Shown: piece by piece, positions 11,571-24,466 of the stretch
How the letters are laid out: the number at the start of each line of letters is the position of its first letter
Numbering within the stretch: position 1 is the first letter of the stretch
From: Limnoperna fortunei
Lineage: Eukaryota; Mollusca; Bivalvia; Mytilida; Modiolidae
Direction: 5' to 3'
Assembly: GCA_944474755.1 (NCBI GenBank)
Contig: OX104111.1
Span: forward strand, 114,086,545 to 114,150,544
Length of the DNA: 64,000 nucleotides
Notes under the pieces: generated by a model
Database searches by the model: none
What the model was told of the DNA's origin: nothing
What the model saw: only the letters and a program-made list of their open reading frames with translations
Program-made: the position numbers and the translations under genes

Positions 11571-12755
11571 TTTATATTGTCTAATTATTTAATAAGTTAA
11601 ATATCAAAAAGCCACATTTATGGGTCTGTTTATCAGGCCTTTACGTCATGTCAACATGTGCTTTCTATCATGTCATTACAGTTGAATTAGAGAAATTTGG
11701 CATGCACCTTCTGTCAATAGATTGCATGTAATATCATTGCTGGCAGACGCATGCTATGCGATGTAGGCTATGATATAGATTGTTGAATAAAAATATAAAA
11801 AAGCCGCCTAAATAAGAACAGTAGCAAAGAAATCGACCGAACAATAAGAGCCGAAATTCAATGTACAATTACATATCGGATATATTAAATAAACTGTTAG
11901 CTAACTAAATAACTTGAAAACAAAATAGAATCTCGAATGCTCTTACCGTAGATAGGTTCCATTTTACTTTTCACAAGAGATACCTGAAGCAAGTTTTACC
12001 TGTCATTATTCTTTTAAACCCGCTATAATTCGTTTTTGTTTTCCCGAATGATTATGTTCGTCTACACCCTCATTATATAGTTCGTAACAAACAGCTAAAA
12101 TAGTTTCCGATACATACACTTTATATATATTTATTTCAGTATAAAGTGGGTATATTCTACAAGTATATCTGCGATATATTGTTTTGTTATACCCGTTTTA
12201 AATTTTTCGTTTTTTGTGTACCAGCTTTATATCGTTCGTGTCTACACGTTCTATACCGTTTACATCTACACTATTTATTTCCTTCGTGGATATTGGCGTG
12301 ACATCCTAAGTGCATACCCCTTTATATTTCTTTCGAAGATGGCCGACTTTTCGTACATATGACCCAGTACAGATGAGCTCACGCGCACACATCTGTACTT
12401 GCTGCGTCATCCAATCAAAACGCCATAAACAAGAACGTTGTTATGGAAGTATAACAACGTTCTTCTATGACGGTCTTGTTTCTGGCGTTCTGACTGGATT
12501 TCAGAGACAATGAAGTATAAAACAACGAAAAGTCTATAGGAAATAGCAATGTGAAAGTTGTTGGCTTACGATAGAATAGGTACTTTCATGCGTTTTTGGG
12601 AAAGCCCTGTGAACTTTCACTCGTGATAGAAATTGTTATGTCTTTTGGCTCGTTCTGCTGCGCTCCACTCGCGAAAAGACATAAAATTTCTATCACTCGT
12701 GAAAGATCAAACAGTCTTGCCCCAAAACGTATGAAAGAACCTATTATTCTTGTTA
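11571..12755 (+). repeat. Hairpin-bearing module F, copy 2
   Basis: Same order as copy 1: an X-like fragment (about 11620-12000), a short 24-bp array (12000-12345), a nested hairpin (about 12413-12495) and the long foldback (12572-12750). Identity to copy 1 is high by eye. It again leads directly into a 24-bp array. Confidence 0.75.
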
Positions 12756-13822
12756 TTGGGCTGTATATCGTTCATGTATAGCGTTTGATATCGTTCGTTA
12801 CAATTCGCTTCAACATTTGTTGTACACCAACTTTATAAAACTCGTGTACATCCGATTTATATCATTCCTTTATACCTGCTTTATGTCTTTCACGTGTACC
12901 TGATCTTTATTGTACGGATAGTTCTGATGTAAATCGATTTGTATATCGCTTTCGTTGCGTTCACGTACCGCTCTGTATCTCGTTCCGGTATATACCCGCT
13001 TTCGTGCTTTCTCGACTGATATCGTCTGCGTTTACAGGATTAATATCTTTCCTATGGCCGCTTTAACGTGTATGTCTTATTGATATATCTCATGTATACC
13101 CGCTTAATCTCGTTCTTCTTTGCCCGCTTTCTTACGTTCATTTATATCAGTTTACTTATATTCGTGTTTGCACGCTTGATGTACACGTATAGCAACGTTA
13201 TATAATTCTTTGATACCCGCTTGATGTTTTTTTTTGATAGCCGTTATATATCGTTCTCGTATACAAGCTTTATATACTTCTGCTTCTGATATAGCCGCTT
13301 TATATTGTTCTTGTATTCCGAATTAATATTTTTCTTGTAAGCCCAATTAATATTGTTCTTGCATACCCATTGTATGCCGTTCTTGCATACCCGCTTTATA
13401 TCGCTTGTGTGTACAAACTTGATATCATTGTAATAATCCTCACCTACGTTATTTGTTCGGTCCTCACGCTTTGTATCGTTCGTGTACACACTCTTTAAAT
13501 CATTTTATTACCGTTATATGCATGTGTTACCTCTCTATATCGTTCGCATATAAATGCAATATATCGATTTTGTATACCATCTTTATATCGTTCACGTATA
13601 CCCTCTTTATATCGTTTGTGTCTACCGTCTTTAGATGGTTCTTGTGTACCCGCTTATATCGATCTTTTATACATACTTTAAACTATTTACGTATACAACC
13701 TTTATATCGTTTTATTTTCGATTATATAATATCGTACGTGTATATCAGATTTCTTTTATATCAGCTTGATATCGTTTCCTTATACAAGCTTTATATTTTT
13801 GTATACTCACTTTATACTTTAT
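12756..13822 (+). repeat. 24-bp minisatellite array
   Basis: About 1.05 kb of 24-bp units after module F. Order is partly shared with 15480-15840 and 8223-8560. The end runs into a SINE tail. Minus-strand open frames show the octapeptide period YTNDIKRV, which follows from the unit and is not a protein. Confidence 0.85.
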
Positions 13823-13898
13823 ACTCCGGGTACTCCAGCTTCCTTCCATGACAAAATGCTGAAAGTGGCGTTAAACACCATCAAACAAACAAACAAAT
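13823..13898 (+). mobile_element. SINE 3' end, truncated
   Basis: Only the 3' part remains: CTCCGGGTACTCCAGCTTCC, then TGAAAGTGGCGTTAAACACC and a (CAAA)n tail. The tRNA-like head is missing, as expected for 5' truncation or later loss. Confidence 0.75.
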
Positions 13899-14580
13899 CA
13901 TTTATATTCGTGTGTATCAGTTTTTGTGGTTGAAGTAAAAGTAACATTTCGTGGGATTCTTAAATTCGTTGTTGGCGAAAAAAATGTAAAATGAGGGCAT
14001 CGCTTACATATTCTGGTATTCACATACGGTGTTAGTCTGTACATTTTCTAATACGTCATTTTCAAGATATAATCGTTCCCGGGAGATGACAATTATAATG
14101 CTGATCACGGGATTTTATAGAAATTTACGGTACTTGTATTGGAAAGCGGTGACATTAAAATGAAATGGGATAGCTTAAGAAAGACGATTCAAAACGAAAC
14201 TGTTTGTTGTTGTTGCGTGGTGAATAGTCCGCACTTAACATAAACTTTTGAAATGGGTTGTGTTTGTGCCTTTTTATGTCGTTTGTAAACACAATTTTAA
14301 ATGACGGTGCGTTTAGAAACTACCCAAAATAAAATAAAGCGATGCCATTTATTACATGATTGTGTACATCCAACTACCTATCTTGAAAACGTCGTATTTA
14401 TTTTTGTGTTTGCAAAGAAACATCAAGTAATTAAGATTAAACCGATTTTGATTTGTAACAGTAAACATAATTAACATAATTAATAAACATGTCATTTTAT
14501 GAAAACAAATCTAAGTCAACATTTCATTGTAAATTTGTCGTACATTCCCTGGGGCAAAGATTATTTGTTTGTCAATAAAC
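13899..14580. other. AT-rich spacer
   Basis: Non-repetitive within this window as far as I can see. No open frame of note, no RNA gene and no inverted-repeat element recognised. Confidence 0.4.
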
Positions 14581-14925
14581 TTAATGGCTATAGTTAGTGG
14601 TTTTAAATGATGGAAATGACTATAAAAGGTGTTAAAAATAAAAAGTAGAATGCTTTATTGTCGTTATTTCAATTAAGAAAGCTACTTAATATTTGTTTAT
14701 ATACCAAGACTTCAAAACGAAAAGGCACAAGGGGGACTACGTTCATTACTGACGGGATTACGCAATTAAAAAATAACAACGATACTTTTTATCAATTTTA
14801 TTTCTGTTTTGTGTCATAAACACAGTAAAGTTGCTCATAATGCAAAATTGACATATCCAGCGAAAAGATATCAATATAACTATGCATCTTGAACATCAGT
14901 AGTCATTATACATGTAAACAACCGT
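14581..14925 (+). repeat. V block of the composite repeat, copy C
   Basis: Recurs in reverse at 62760-63005, next to a reversed 24-bp array just as here. It contains TTAGTGGTTTTAAATGATGG and an AAGGGGGACTACGTTCATTA motif. No coding potential seen. Confidence 0.75.
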
Positions 14926-16000
14926 ACAGCTTTATGTCGTTCGGACATTTCTGATTTATACCGAAGTGTATATCCGCATCATATCGTTCACGTACGCCTC
15001 TGTATCTCGTTCATTTATATACCTGATTTTGTGCCTTCCCTATTAATATCGCTTGCGTTTACCGGCTTAATATCTTTCGGGTTTACTTACTATATTCAGA
15101 TCGTGTTAAACTGCTCTGTTTATTTATTGTGTAATCGCTTGATATCGTTTGTATCTGCACGTTCTAGAAAATTGGTGTATAGCCGCTTTCTGAGTGTTTG
15201 TGTAGATCCGATTGTTATTGTGTGTTCTATGCCCACTTTCTGACGGTCCGGTATAAATGCATGATATCGTACGTGTTTCTCCTTTTTATTCAGCTGATGC
15301 ATACCCGCTAGATCTCGTTCTTCATTGGCCGCTTTCGCACTTTCGTTTATATCCGTTAACGTGGCTCTACGCTTGATGTCGTCCGTATATAACCACGTTA
15401 TATAGTTCTTTTATTTCCTCTCATTATCCTTTTTATGGCCGCTATATATCGTTCACTTGTACAAGCTTTATACCCTTCTGATATACCCGGTTTATATTGT
15501 TCTTGTATGCCATATTTTTATTATTCTTGTATGCCGAAGTTATATTCTTTTTGTAAACCAGCTTTAAATCTGTTGTGTATATTGCTTTATATTGTTCCTT
15601 TATAAACACTTTATATCTTTTTTGCATACCCGCTTAATATACATTGTGTATACCCGCTTTATATCGCTTGTGTATACCCATTTGATATCGTTGTAACCAT
15701 CCTTTTAAATAGTTTGTGTACACCCATTTTATGTAGTTCTGGTCAACACGCTTTGGATCATTCTTGTGCGTACTATTTCTATCGTTTTATTTATGTGTTT
15801 CCTCTTTATATCGTTCGCATATAGATGCTGCATATCGTTTGCCTATAGCGTTCGCGAATACATCCTTGAAATCGTTTGTATTTTAAAGTTATATTTATTT
15901 ATTGTGTAGTAGCTTTATATCGCTTTTATATACAAGCGTTATATGGTTCTAGGATACCCGCTTAATATCGGTCTTGTATATAGAATATACAACTGAACAT
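14926..16000 (+). repeat. 24-bp minisatellite, alpha array, copy C
   Basis: The array that precedes a Y block. Its unit order matches 31140-32145 and the reverse of 61560-62735, including an irregular run around 15120-15250 (GTGTATAGCCGCTTTCTGAG). The shared order shows that these three alpha arrays descend from one array copied as a block. Confidence 0.85.
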
Positions 16001-17300
16001 GAGATATCATTTTATCATCAGTGGTATTATATGGCGAAACGATAGCTGACTTCATTATACAATTTTGCAGGTATACTGATCGTGAAAGTCTTATCTCACA
16101 CACGGATACAAATAATTACAACACTGTATCATTGATGGAATAAATTAACTTTCAACAGTGATGATCACTATCATAATCTGCTTTCACATTCAGGGCTATC
16201 GACATGTATATTCTAGGTAGCATTTTTATTTATCAACTCTTGCATCATTCCCATATGTCAAATATATCTATTTTTTAAAGTGATGTTAATTTAGAAGCAA
16301 TCTCATTTTTATTCACCATCTATACTGAAATTGTTAGCTAAATTATTCGTTTTTATTAATGCTATTTTTATTATAATATGACATGCGAATTGCAGACTTA
16401 CATATTGGCCGTCCACGAAAAAAAGATTAACGTGTAATATCAGTTACACTGCAGATATGATGGACGTCGACAAACACAACAATTATATTGTCGTCACTGT
16501 TAGGTCACTAAGCAACATTTAAACCATACGTGCTCATAATCGTTAGTACAATGGGGTATAAGAAGCATGCACTAAGAATGGGGTCAGCAACGGCAAACTC
16601 TAATCTAAACTAAATATTACTAATACTGATTAAATACAACGGCTATTTGAACACTTTGTTGGGTAGTACTTAATGTGAAGTTTGTAATATAATTAGTCAC
16701 ACCTTAAGTTGAAGATGTATATAATTTAAATTACGGGCACAAGCGATGTATTTCGTTTTAAATGCCAAACAAATAGATGGTATCGGTTCAACGTATGGTC
16801 ACCTTATAATATATGAATAGATAGTTCCGTGCGAACTTAAGGTCACCTCGTAACGTTAATTTAGACAAGATTGACAAAGAAGTCAATGTGAAGTCAGGAG
16901 TGTAATTTGTAACGCCGTAATTGGTATATGTAAAGAATGTTCGTGACATCAGCAAAAGGAAACTGTAAATACGATCTAAATAGTTAAGCGATGGAATGAC
17001 GGTAAACGATTGTGAATCATTCAAGGTGAAGGGAATACGTACACAACGAAAGACAGTGATATAATATCAAAAAATAAAATAAAATAATGAATATTCGGAA
17101 ATATTGACCCACGCAAGATGTTATATCGCACCTGCTTGCTAAGCTTGCTAGTGCAATATAGCATCTTGCGAGGGACAATATTTCCCAATATTCATGCAAT
17201 AACCCTTTCATTATATATATATATAGTGCTTTTAAATGATCATTCGTTAACTTTGCTATTTTGTAATATTTTACTGGGTAAAATATTATCATATTTTCCC
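16001..17300 (+). repeat. Y block of the composite repeat, copy C
   Basis: Aligns with 32146-33480 and the reverse of 59980-61560. It contains the 44-bp-arm hairpin at 17088-17194. Open frames such as 16788-17024 (minus) are broken by stops in the other copies, so I read the block as non-coding. Confidence 0.85.
17088..17194. repeat. Conserved hairpin in Y, copy C
   Basis: Arms 17088-17131 and 17151-17194 are inverted copies with about 5 mismatches in 44, around a 19-base loop that itself contains AAGCTTG. Equivalent hairpins are at 33264-33361 and 60161-60256. It is either an old MITE carried along or a structural part of the repeat. Confidence 0.85.
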
Positions 17301-20300
17301 ATGGTCAATATTTTGTTTACAGTCGGTTTCGTCTTTTGTTGGTCCATGAATACTTTCACTTTACTTTCTTCGACAATAGAATTCACTTTCATTTGTTCAG
17401 CGGTTGTGTTAACTATTCCGTCGATAGCAGATCATGTTTTGTCTGATATATCTAGTTTATACTATTGTGCAATAGAATGGATGACAATCTAAGTAAATAA
17501 TTTGGAAAAGAGATTATTTCGATGTAGATCAATACTACTAGTTCTGTACTAAACACACTTATCTCAGGTCATTTACTGAAATATTGTGTAGAACTGTACA
17601 ATATGCTTGTCAATGTACAAATGAAATCAATCAATGCGTGACGGTTTTTAAATAAAATAGAAAGTAGAAGAATATAATAATACGAAGAAAAGCGAAACAA
17701 AACAAGATTTATTTCGACATACAGTATCATTAACACCATAACATGTACAGTCAAACTTTGTTGTCGCGAACTCAGTTGACTCGATACTTCGGTTATATCG
17801 TTACAATGTTTCAGTTCTGGCATTTTTTCCATCTCTACAAAGGAATTCTTCTTCTGATGTGTTGAAAAGTTATAACATAAAAACTATCGGATGCACATTT
17901 TACTAAGGGTATTTGTTTTTATTAATTTTACGACATGGGATAAAACATTATTTGTACTTGCGCTTTGGTAATTCCAAACTCTACGTGAACGTCGTTAAGT
18001 AGACTGGTTTCCCGTTTCAGCTTACTTTATTTTAAATATAGTCCACTAATGCATTAATTAATTTATGACACTCTGTTTTTCTCCTTCCATTGTTTTTTTA
18101 CGTGAAAGATTACACTTAAGCCTTTCTTGTCTTGAAAGTATTACATTTTACAAAGCCGCAAAATGTAATCTTTAAATGTGTAAACACTGTTTTAAGGTTA
18201 CTAAGAATGAGTTATTTGAATAATTACAATGTACAGCATGTAGTAACTTCTTACAGTACTCTATACTCTATAGCTAGAAAAATGCATTGACTTAATAGAA
18301 TATTGATTTATATACATATGTTTCTTCTGAGTGTTGCATTACGCTGCAGAAGTCATGGTATCTCTGTAATGATACTTTAACAGGAGGCAATTAGTTTTTC
18401 TACGAATATCTTGCATTTCGAAAATTTCAATTGTGTTTGATCGCTTTTATTTGCATACAGTAACGTTCAATATGAAACCAATGTTCCTATCTTACTGACT
18501 AAACACTTATCATCATTTACAATCACCAGACAAACGTACTATGTTACAAGGACCATTTATAGTAGGTGTGTGGTGAAATAGTTGACATAGAAACACACGG
18601 CACGAGCATTGCAATTCTTGGAAAATTCGTTGTACTAGGAAATATAGCATATTTATTTGTTTGATTCGGTAATTTATTGAGCAATTTTGTTAATATGAAT
18701 AAATAACGTCAAGGTCAAGACCACGAGACATATATGCTAGACCTCAACTAAATATGCAATAGCTGTTAACAACTGGGTTATTAAGTGTCCTTGTTTGAAA
18801 AGGAGGTTTTGTTATTCAAGTCATTTTGTCTTAAGTTGTAGTCTAATTTATCATCTTTCATTTGTTTTACCAGGGGGGGGGGGGTTGCACTGCTGATGCG
18901 TACAACCGATTGTGCCACTTTTGTCCAATCGTACCAATTAAGGTTTGTCCTTGCTATTTTCATCTTGTTTATTTTACTAGCAAATTTTACAAGATAGTGT
19001 ATTGAATCTAGTTAACATTGATGAAATCTGCATAGTTGTAATTGAACATGAAAGTTAAATGTACGACGTCTTGTAACAAAATGTACTTTCACGATAAGTT
19101 ACAAAGGGAGAATAATGTTATATAATCATCAATCTTTAGTTGCATTTACTACTCTAATATTCGTTTTATAAGAAAGTAATAGTATCCCGAGGAAGCCCCA
19201 CAATGCAGAAAGAAAACAAAAATCCTTATTAAATTAATGTTGAGTCAAGCACTCCTTGCCGAAAGATAGGCTCTGATTGAGAACAGTAGTGTCGACAACA
19301 GTTGTTTTATTTATTAAGAGTTATGTGAAAAGGATTCATTGCCTCCTAGTTTTCTAGGAAGATAAAACACATTCTGAATTGTTTTTTATTGGTTAACCTT
19401 TTGCTGTTTATTATAAGCAATTTTTGGTTTCCGATTGAATGACGTTTAACGCATGGCGCCAAGTTTTTAATGGAGGTGTACCCGGAGAAAACAACGTCAT
19501 TAATAATACTTAAATTATATCATCTGTGTTGCTAATAGAGGGATTAACGAAATGTTTTCTTTTTTAAATTAAAGCAACTAGAAGAAAAGAATAATTTCAA
19601 AATAGTTATTTATCAGGACAAACTTATGAATACTGTGGATAGTTTCGATAGAACCAACTAGCGACTGTGATACGATTAACCGTATACAGATAATAAGGAT
19701 TGTATTGTTCTTAAGTGACGTTTTTGTAGCTTTGATTTGTATATATATTCGATGCCGAAAAAATCTGTGGAGAGGATTAAATAAATTTCTATACTCAAAT
19801 TCACTGAGGTTCCCTTGATGGATGTAGAAAGTATGTATGTTTATAAGTTGTATTTGCATGGATTTTTTTAAAAAATCTAATTAAAAAGTGACATCTGAAA
19901 AAGCTACATTGATGGAAATGTTTATCATGTCTTCACGTCATGTCTTCACGACATGTCAACACGTCATTTCAATAATGTGATTACGGCTGGCTTACAGAAT
20001 TTTAGCATGCAATTTCTGTCAATACAACTCATGTTATATCATTGCTGGAATTGCATGTTATATTACCGGTCATCTGCGATGTTGCCTGGATTTAAACTGA
20101 TTATATTGACTTGAATTAAACATGCTTCTAAATAAGAAAAATAGCAAAAAACGACCGAAAAGCAATAATCAAAAGACAATGTACAATTACAAAGTCCGAG
20201 ATATTTTAAAAAACTGTTAAATAATTAATTCAATAAAAAAATTGAATCTGAAATACTCGTACACATTAATTCTAAGACAAACCAGCTTAAAGGTTTTAAA

Positions 20301-20960
20301 TCGAGAAGCGACAACATATAAGAAATGAGTAATACCAAGAAAAGTTGTATAGAAAAGTTTGTTTTATGAGGTTTGTAGGTTTAGCAAATAATCAATTTCT
20401 AAATCAAACGATATATGAATAAATACTGAATGAAACCTTTTGTAAACCATAGCTTAAAATTTCACAAATTTTGTCATACAAACTCATCCTAAAGAAAAAA
20501 AATCCCGTGAGCCGGCATTTCTCGGAGCAATAAATGTTCGATGAAGTCCTATAAGGGCTAACAAGGCTAAAATAAATTTGTTTGTGAATTTCTGCATGAA
20601 TGTTTAAACGTTATTAGCAATTACACGTGAAAGAAATGAACCTACAAAAATTGAGAAATATGACAAATTGTACACCAATAATAAATAATGAACGATATTC
20701 GACACCAACGCATAGCGACACATTATTATAAATTTATAAAAAATAGTCGGGAAGTAGAAATATACATATTATCTTAGTTTTATACTTAACACTATTATTA
20801 TAGATGTGGGATTTTGGGGTAAAACCCTGACCGTAGACAGGTACCATCTCTCTTTTTCACACGAAACACTTCGAGTAATTTTGGCCTGTCAGTTAAATGT
20901 CTTATCCATGACATTTTACATGACTACTTTTTTTATACTTTAATCCGATGACTTGAACCG
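17301..20960 (+). repeat. X block of the composite repeat, copy C
   Basis: The shortest complete X (about 3.7 kb). It lacks the 1.1-kb stretch present in copies A and B. It carries the shared SINE relic (19440-19495) and a W relic (20140-20200). A run of 13 G at 18873-18886 replaces a mixed sequence in copy D (41979). The 79-codon frame shared by A and B is interrupted here by a stop. Confidence 0.8.
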
Positions 20961-23900
20961 CTTTGAATCTTGATACCTTCTTTTTGTATGCGTATACCAG
21001 CACATATATTATTCGTGAATACCCGCTTTGTACCGTTATTTTATATCTGATTTGTATCGTCGTCTTATGCTTGCTTTCTGTCGTGTTTAAATGCCTTATA
21101 TCGCACGTGTATATCCGATTTCACTCAGATCTATTCCGTATACAGGCTTTATATCCTTGTATACTTTTTATATTATTCGCGTTTTCCCGCTTTATATCGT
21201 CAGGTTTTACACTATTTATATCGTTCGTGTATATTTATTCGATATTGTACCTTCATACCCACTTCATATCATTCGTAACAATCCGATAAAATAGTTCTTC
21301 TCTACACGCTTTGTATCGTTCGTATATATCCGCGTATATCGATCTTGTATACCTGCTTGATATCATTCACGTATTCCCATTGTATATTGTTACTGTATAC
21401 CCGCGTTAAATCGATCTTGTATATCTGACACATAACTTCGTTATATCGTTTGTATTTTCCCGATTTATATCCTTTGCCAATACAGGCTTAATATCGTTCG
21501 GATATACCTCAGATATATCGTTCTTGTTTAAGTGTTGTATTAAATTTTTGTATGACCGCTTGATATCGTTCATATATTCCGGCGCGGCGTTATATATTTC
21601 TAGAACACCCGCTTTATGTAGTTCTTGTATACCCACTTGATAAGGTTTTTGTGTGCCCGCTTTTATCGTTCGTGTATACCACAGTGATATCTTTCTTATA
21701 TCCCCGCTTTCTTACTTATTGTTCCTTTATAACCGCTTTATACTGTTCTAGTATATAGCGGGTACAGGCTACTTGAATACCCTCTTGATATTGTTCTTTT
21801 ATACCCACTTTATATTTTTCGATTATGTCCCATTTATGTTGCATTTTGTGTATTAGCTTTATATCGTACGGGTCTACACGTTTTACTCTGTTTGTATCTA
21901 CACTTTGTATTTCGTTCGTTTGAAATCGTAAGTTGATACCCACTTAATATCACTCTTCTAAACCCGCTGTAAGTTGTTCGTGTATACCAGTTTGACATCG
22001 TTCGTTACAATTCGCTTAAACATTTTTAAATACCCACGTTATATAGTTCGTATCTCCTGCTCGGATATTTCTGCTGTATATCGATTTGTATATACGCTTC
22101 ATATCGTTCACGTACCCCGTTGTATCTAGTTCATGTATATACCCGCTTTCTATCATTCCGATTGATGTCATTTGCGTTTACCGGCTTAATATTTTTCGCG
22201 GCTACCTACTTTATAACGTTCGTTTTCAACGGCTCTGTTTATGTATTGTATAACCTCATATATCGTTTGTATATATCAGTTCTATACAATTGGTGTATAG
22301 CCGCGTTTTGAGTTTTGAGTGTTTGTGTATATCCGATTGTTATCGTTGTACTATGCCCGCTCTCTTATGGTCCTGTCTAAACGCCCTATACCGTACGTGT
22401 ATGTCCTATTTATACAGCTCATGTACACCCGCTTGATCTCGTTCTTCTTTCCCGTTTTCTTACTTTCTTTCATATCCGTTTTTCTTACATTCGTGCCTAC
22501 ACGCGTAATGTTGCGTGTATACTAGCTTGATTTCTTTTGCATTCCAGCTTTAGTCGTTCTTGTTTACCCGCTTTATATAAATCGGGTATACTAGCTTCAT
22601 ATCGCTTGTGTATATTCATTTGATATCGTTGTAACAATTCTCTTAAATAGTTTTTGTATATCAGCTCTCAATATTTATTGTCCTCGTGCTTTGTATCGTT
22701 TGATTGAATAGTATTTATACCGTTTTTACCCGTTTTATTGATGTGTACCCTCTTTATATCGGTCTCATATAAATGCTGTATACCGATTTTGTATGCATTC
22801 TTGATATCGTTCACGTATACTCGATGTCTATCATTCGTGTATAACCACTTTATATCGTTTTTGTATACCCGCTTATATCGACCCTTTAAACCCTCTTTAC
22901 ATTGTTTACGTATACCCGCTTTATATCTCTCGTATTTTTCCGATTTATATCGTTCATACATATCATCGTTATATCGTTCTATCATACCCGCATAAGATCG
23001 TTCTTGTATACCCGCTTTATAAGGTGCTTTTACGCCCTCCTTTTATCGTACTTGGATACTTGGTTGATATCATTCCAAGAGCGCTTTATTTTCGTTTAAA
23101 CCCGTTTTCCTACGTTCATGTCTACAATCGTTATTTAGTAAGTGCATCGCCGCTTTATATACTTATGTATACCCGCTTGATATAGTTTCATCATACCCGC
23201 TTCACTTTGTTCAGTATAAAGTTTTATATCCTACTTGTAGACCCGATTGATATTTTTCTTGTATTACCAATTTAAATTGCTCTGGTATTCCTCTTTATGT
23301 TGTATTTCAACGCTGGATTTATATTGTGTTTGAATGTCAGCATTATTTTGCTCGTGTGTACACGTTTTTTATAGTTCGTGTCTACACTGGTTATATCGCT
23401 GGAGTACATCTACTTTATATGGTTCATTCAAACACGCTTGATATCGTTGTTGTGCATCTGATTTATATCGAGTTTGTATACCCGTTCTGCTTTGTTCACG
23501 TATGCCCAGTATATGTCGTTTGTGTATACCCGCTTGATAACGTTTTATATCAATTTTGTATAACCGCTTGACATAGTTTGTGTATTCCCGATTGATATTG
23601 TTCGTGTATACTTGCGTTATAGTAGTCGTGTCTAATCGCTGCATAGATTTCTTGTATTACACATTATACCGTTCGTGCTTACTTGCTTGTCGTCGTTCGT
23701 GCATAATATATTTATATAGTTTGTACTTTCCCTCTTGTTATTGTTCATTTTACCTTATATGCCCGATTTATATTGTTCTTGTATACCAGCTTTATGTCTT
23801 TCTTGTATTCCTGCTTTAAATCGTTCCATTATGCCCATTTTAGATCGTTAGCGTCTGCACGCTTTTATCGGTGGTGACTACACGTTTGCTATGATTTTAT

Positions 23901-24050
23901 ATCCGCTTTATGTTGTAATGGTATACCTGCTTCATATTTTTCGTCTATATCCAGTTATGAAAATCTTCTTATAACGCCTTATATCTTTCGCTTGCTCAAG
24001 CTTTATATCGTTCGGGTATACCCCTTTTTATCGTTCATGTGTAACTTCTT
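20961..24050 (+). repeat. 24-bp minisatellite, beta array, copy C
   Basis: The longest uninterrupted array, about 3.1 kb or roughly 125 units. The stretch 21540-21790 matches 1-240, 44271-44510 and 50600-50830, including odd-length units and a short inverted piece around 21740-21775 (CGCTTTATACTG...AGCGGGTA). The later part matches 23100-24060-type sequence in copies A and B. Confidence 0.9.
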
Positions 24051-24466
24051 GATAAGGAAATTGTGCAACAATTATTCTATGATAAACATACAAATAGTTC
24101 GTAAACGTCTTTGCATCATTTTAATAAACGATTTTGGTCAAAATTGGGTAGTCAAGATTTATAGACTAACTCTCCAATGCCTTGTTTCCAAAAACTCTTG
24201 AAGAATATGTGTTCAGTTATTATAACAATGACAATAGAAGGTAAGCATCTTCAGAAACATGCCTTAGTTTTCATATATCGATTCAGCAAGTATTTTTCCC
24301 AAGCAAGTTGAAAAGTAATATGTCCACAGTTATTAATTCAAACATGTTTGCATAAATGAAGATTTGCAATCGTGACTTAACTTTTGGTTGTTTGATCGGT
24401 TTCCATTCTTTAATTCATCATCTTTATTCCATATGTGAAATTGAACAATGTGTCAAAACCTTAGGC
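24051..24466 (+). repeat. Z block of the composite repeat, copy C
   Basis: A diverged relative of 9571-9975. It is cut at 24466, where the tandem insertion begins. Confidence 0.75.

Noticed and set aside
16788..17024. 78-codon minus-strand frame in Y
   Set aside because: The equivalent positions in the reversed copy (60520-60800) hit stops within about 25 codons.
18873..18886. G-run as a possible G-quadruplex or regulatory site
   Set aside because: It is a single homopolymer run in one X copy; the matching positions in copy D are mixed sequence. Probably slippage.
20961..24050. CRISPR-like array
   Set aside because: Units are contiguous and diverged with no spacers, and the sequence is eukaryotic.
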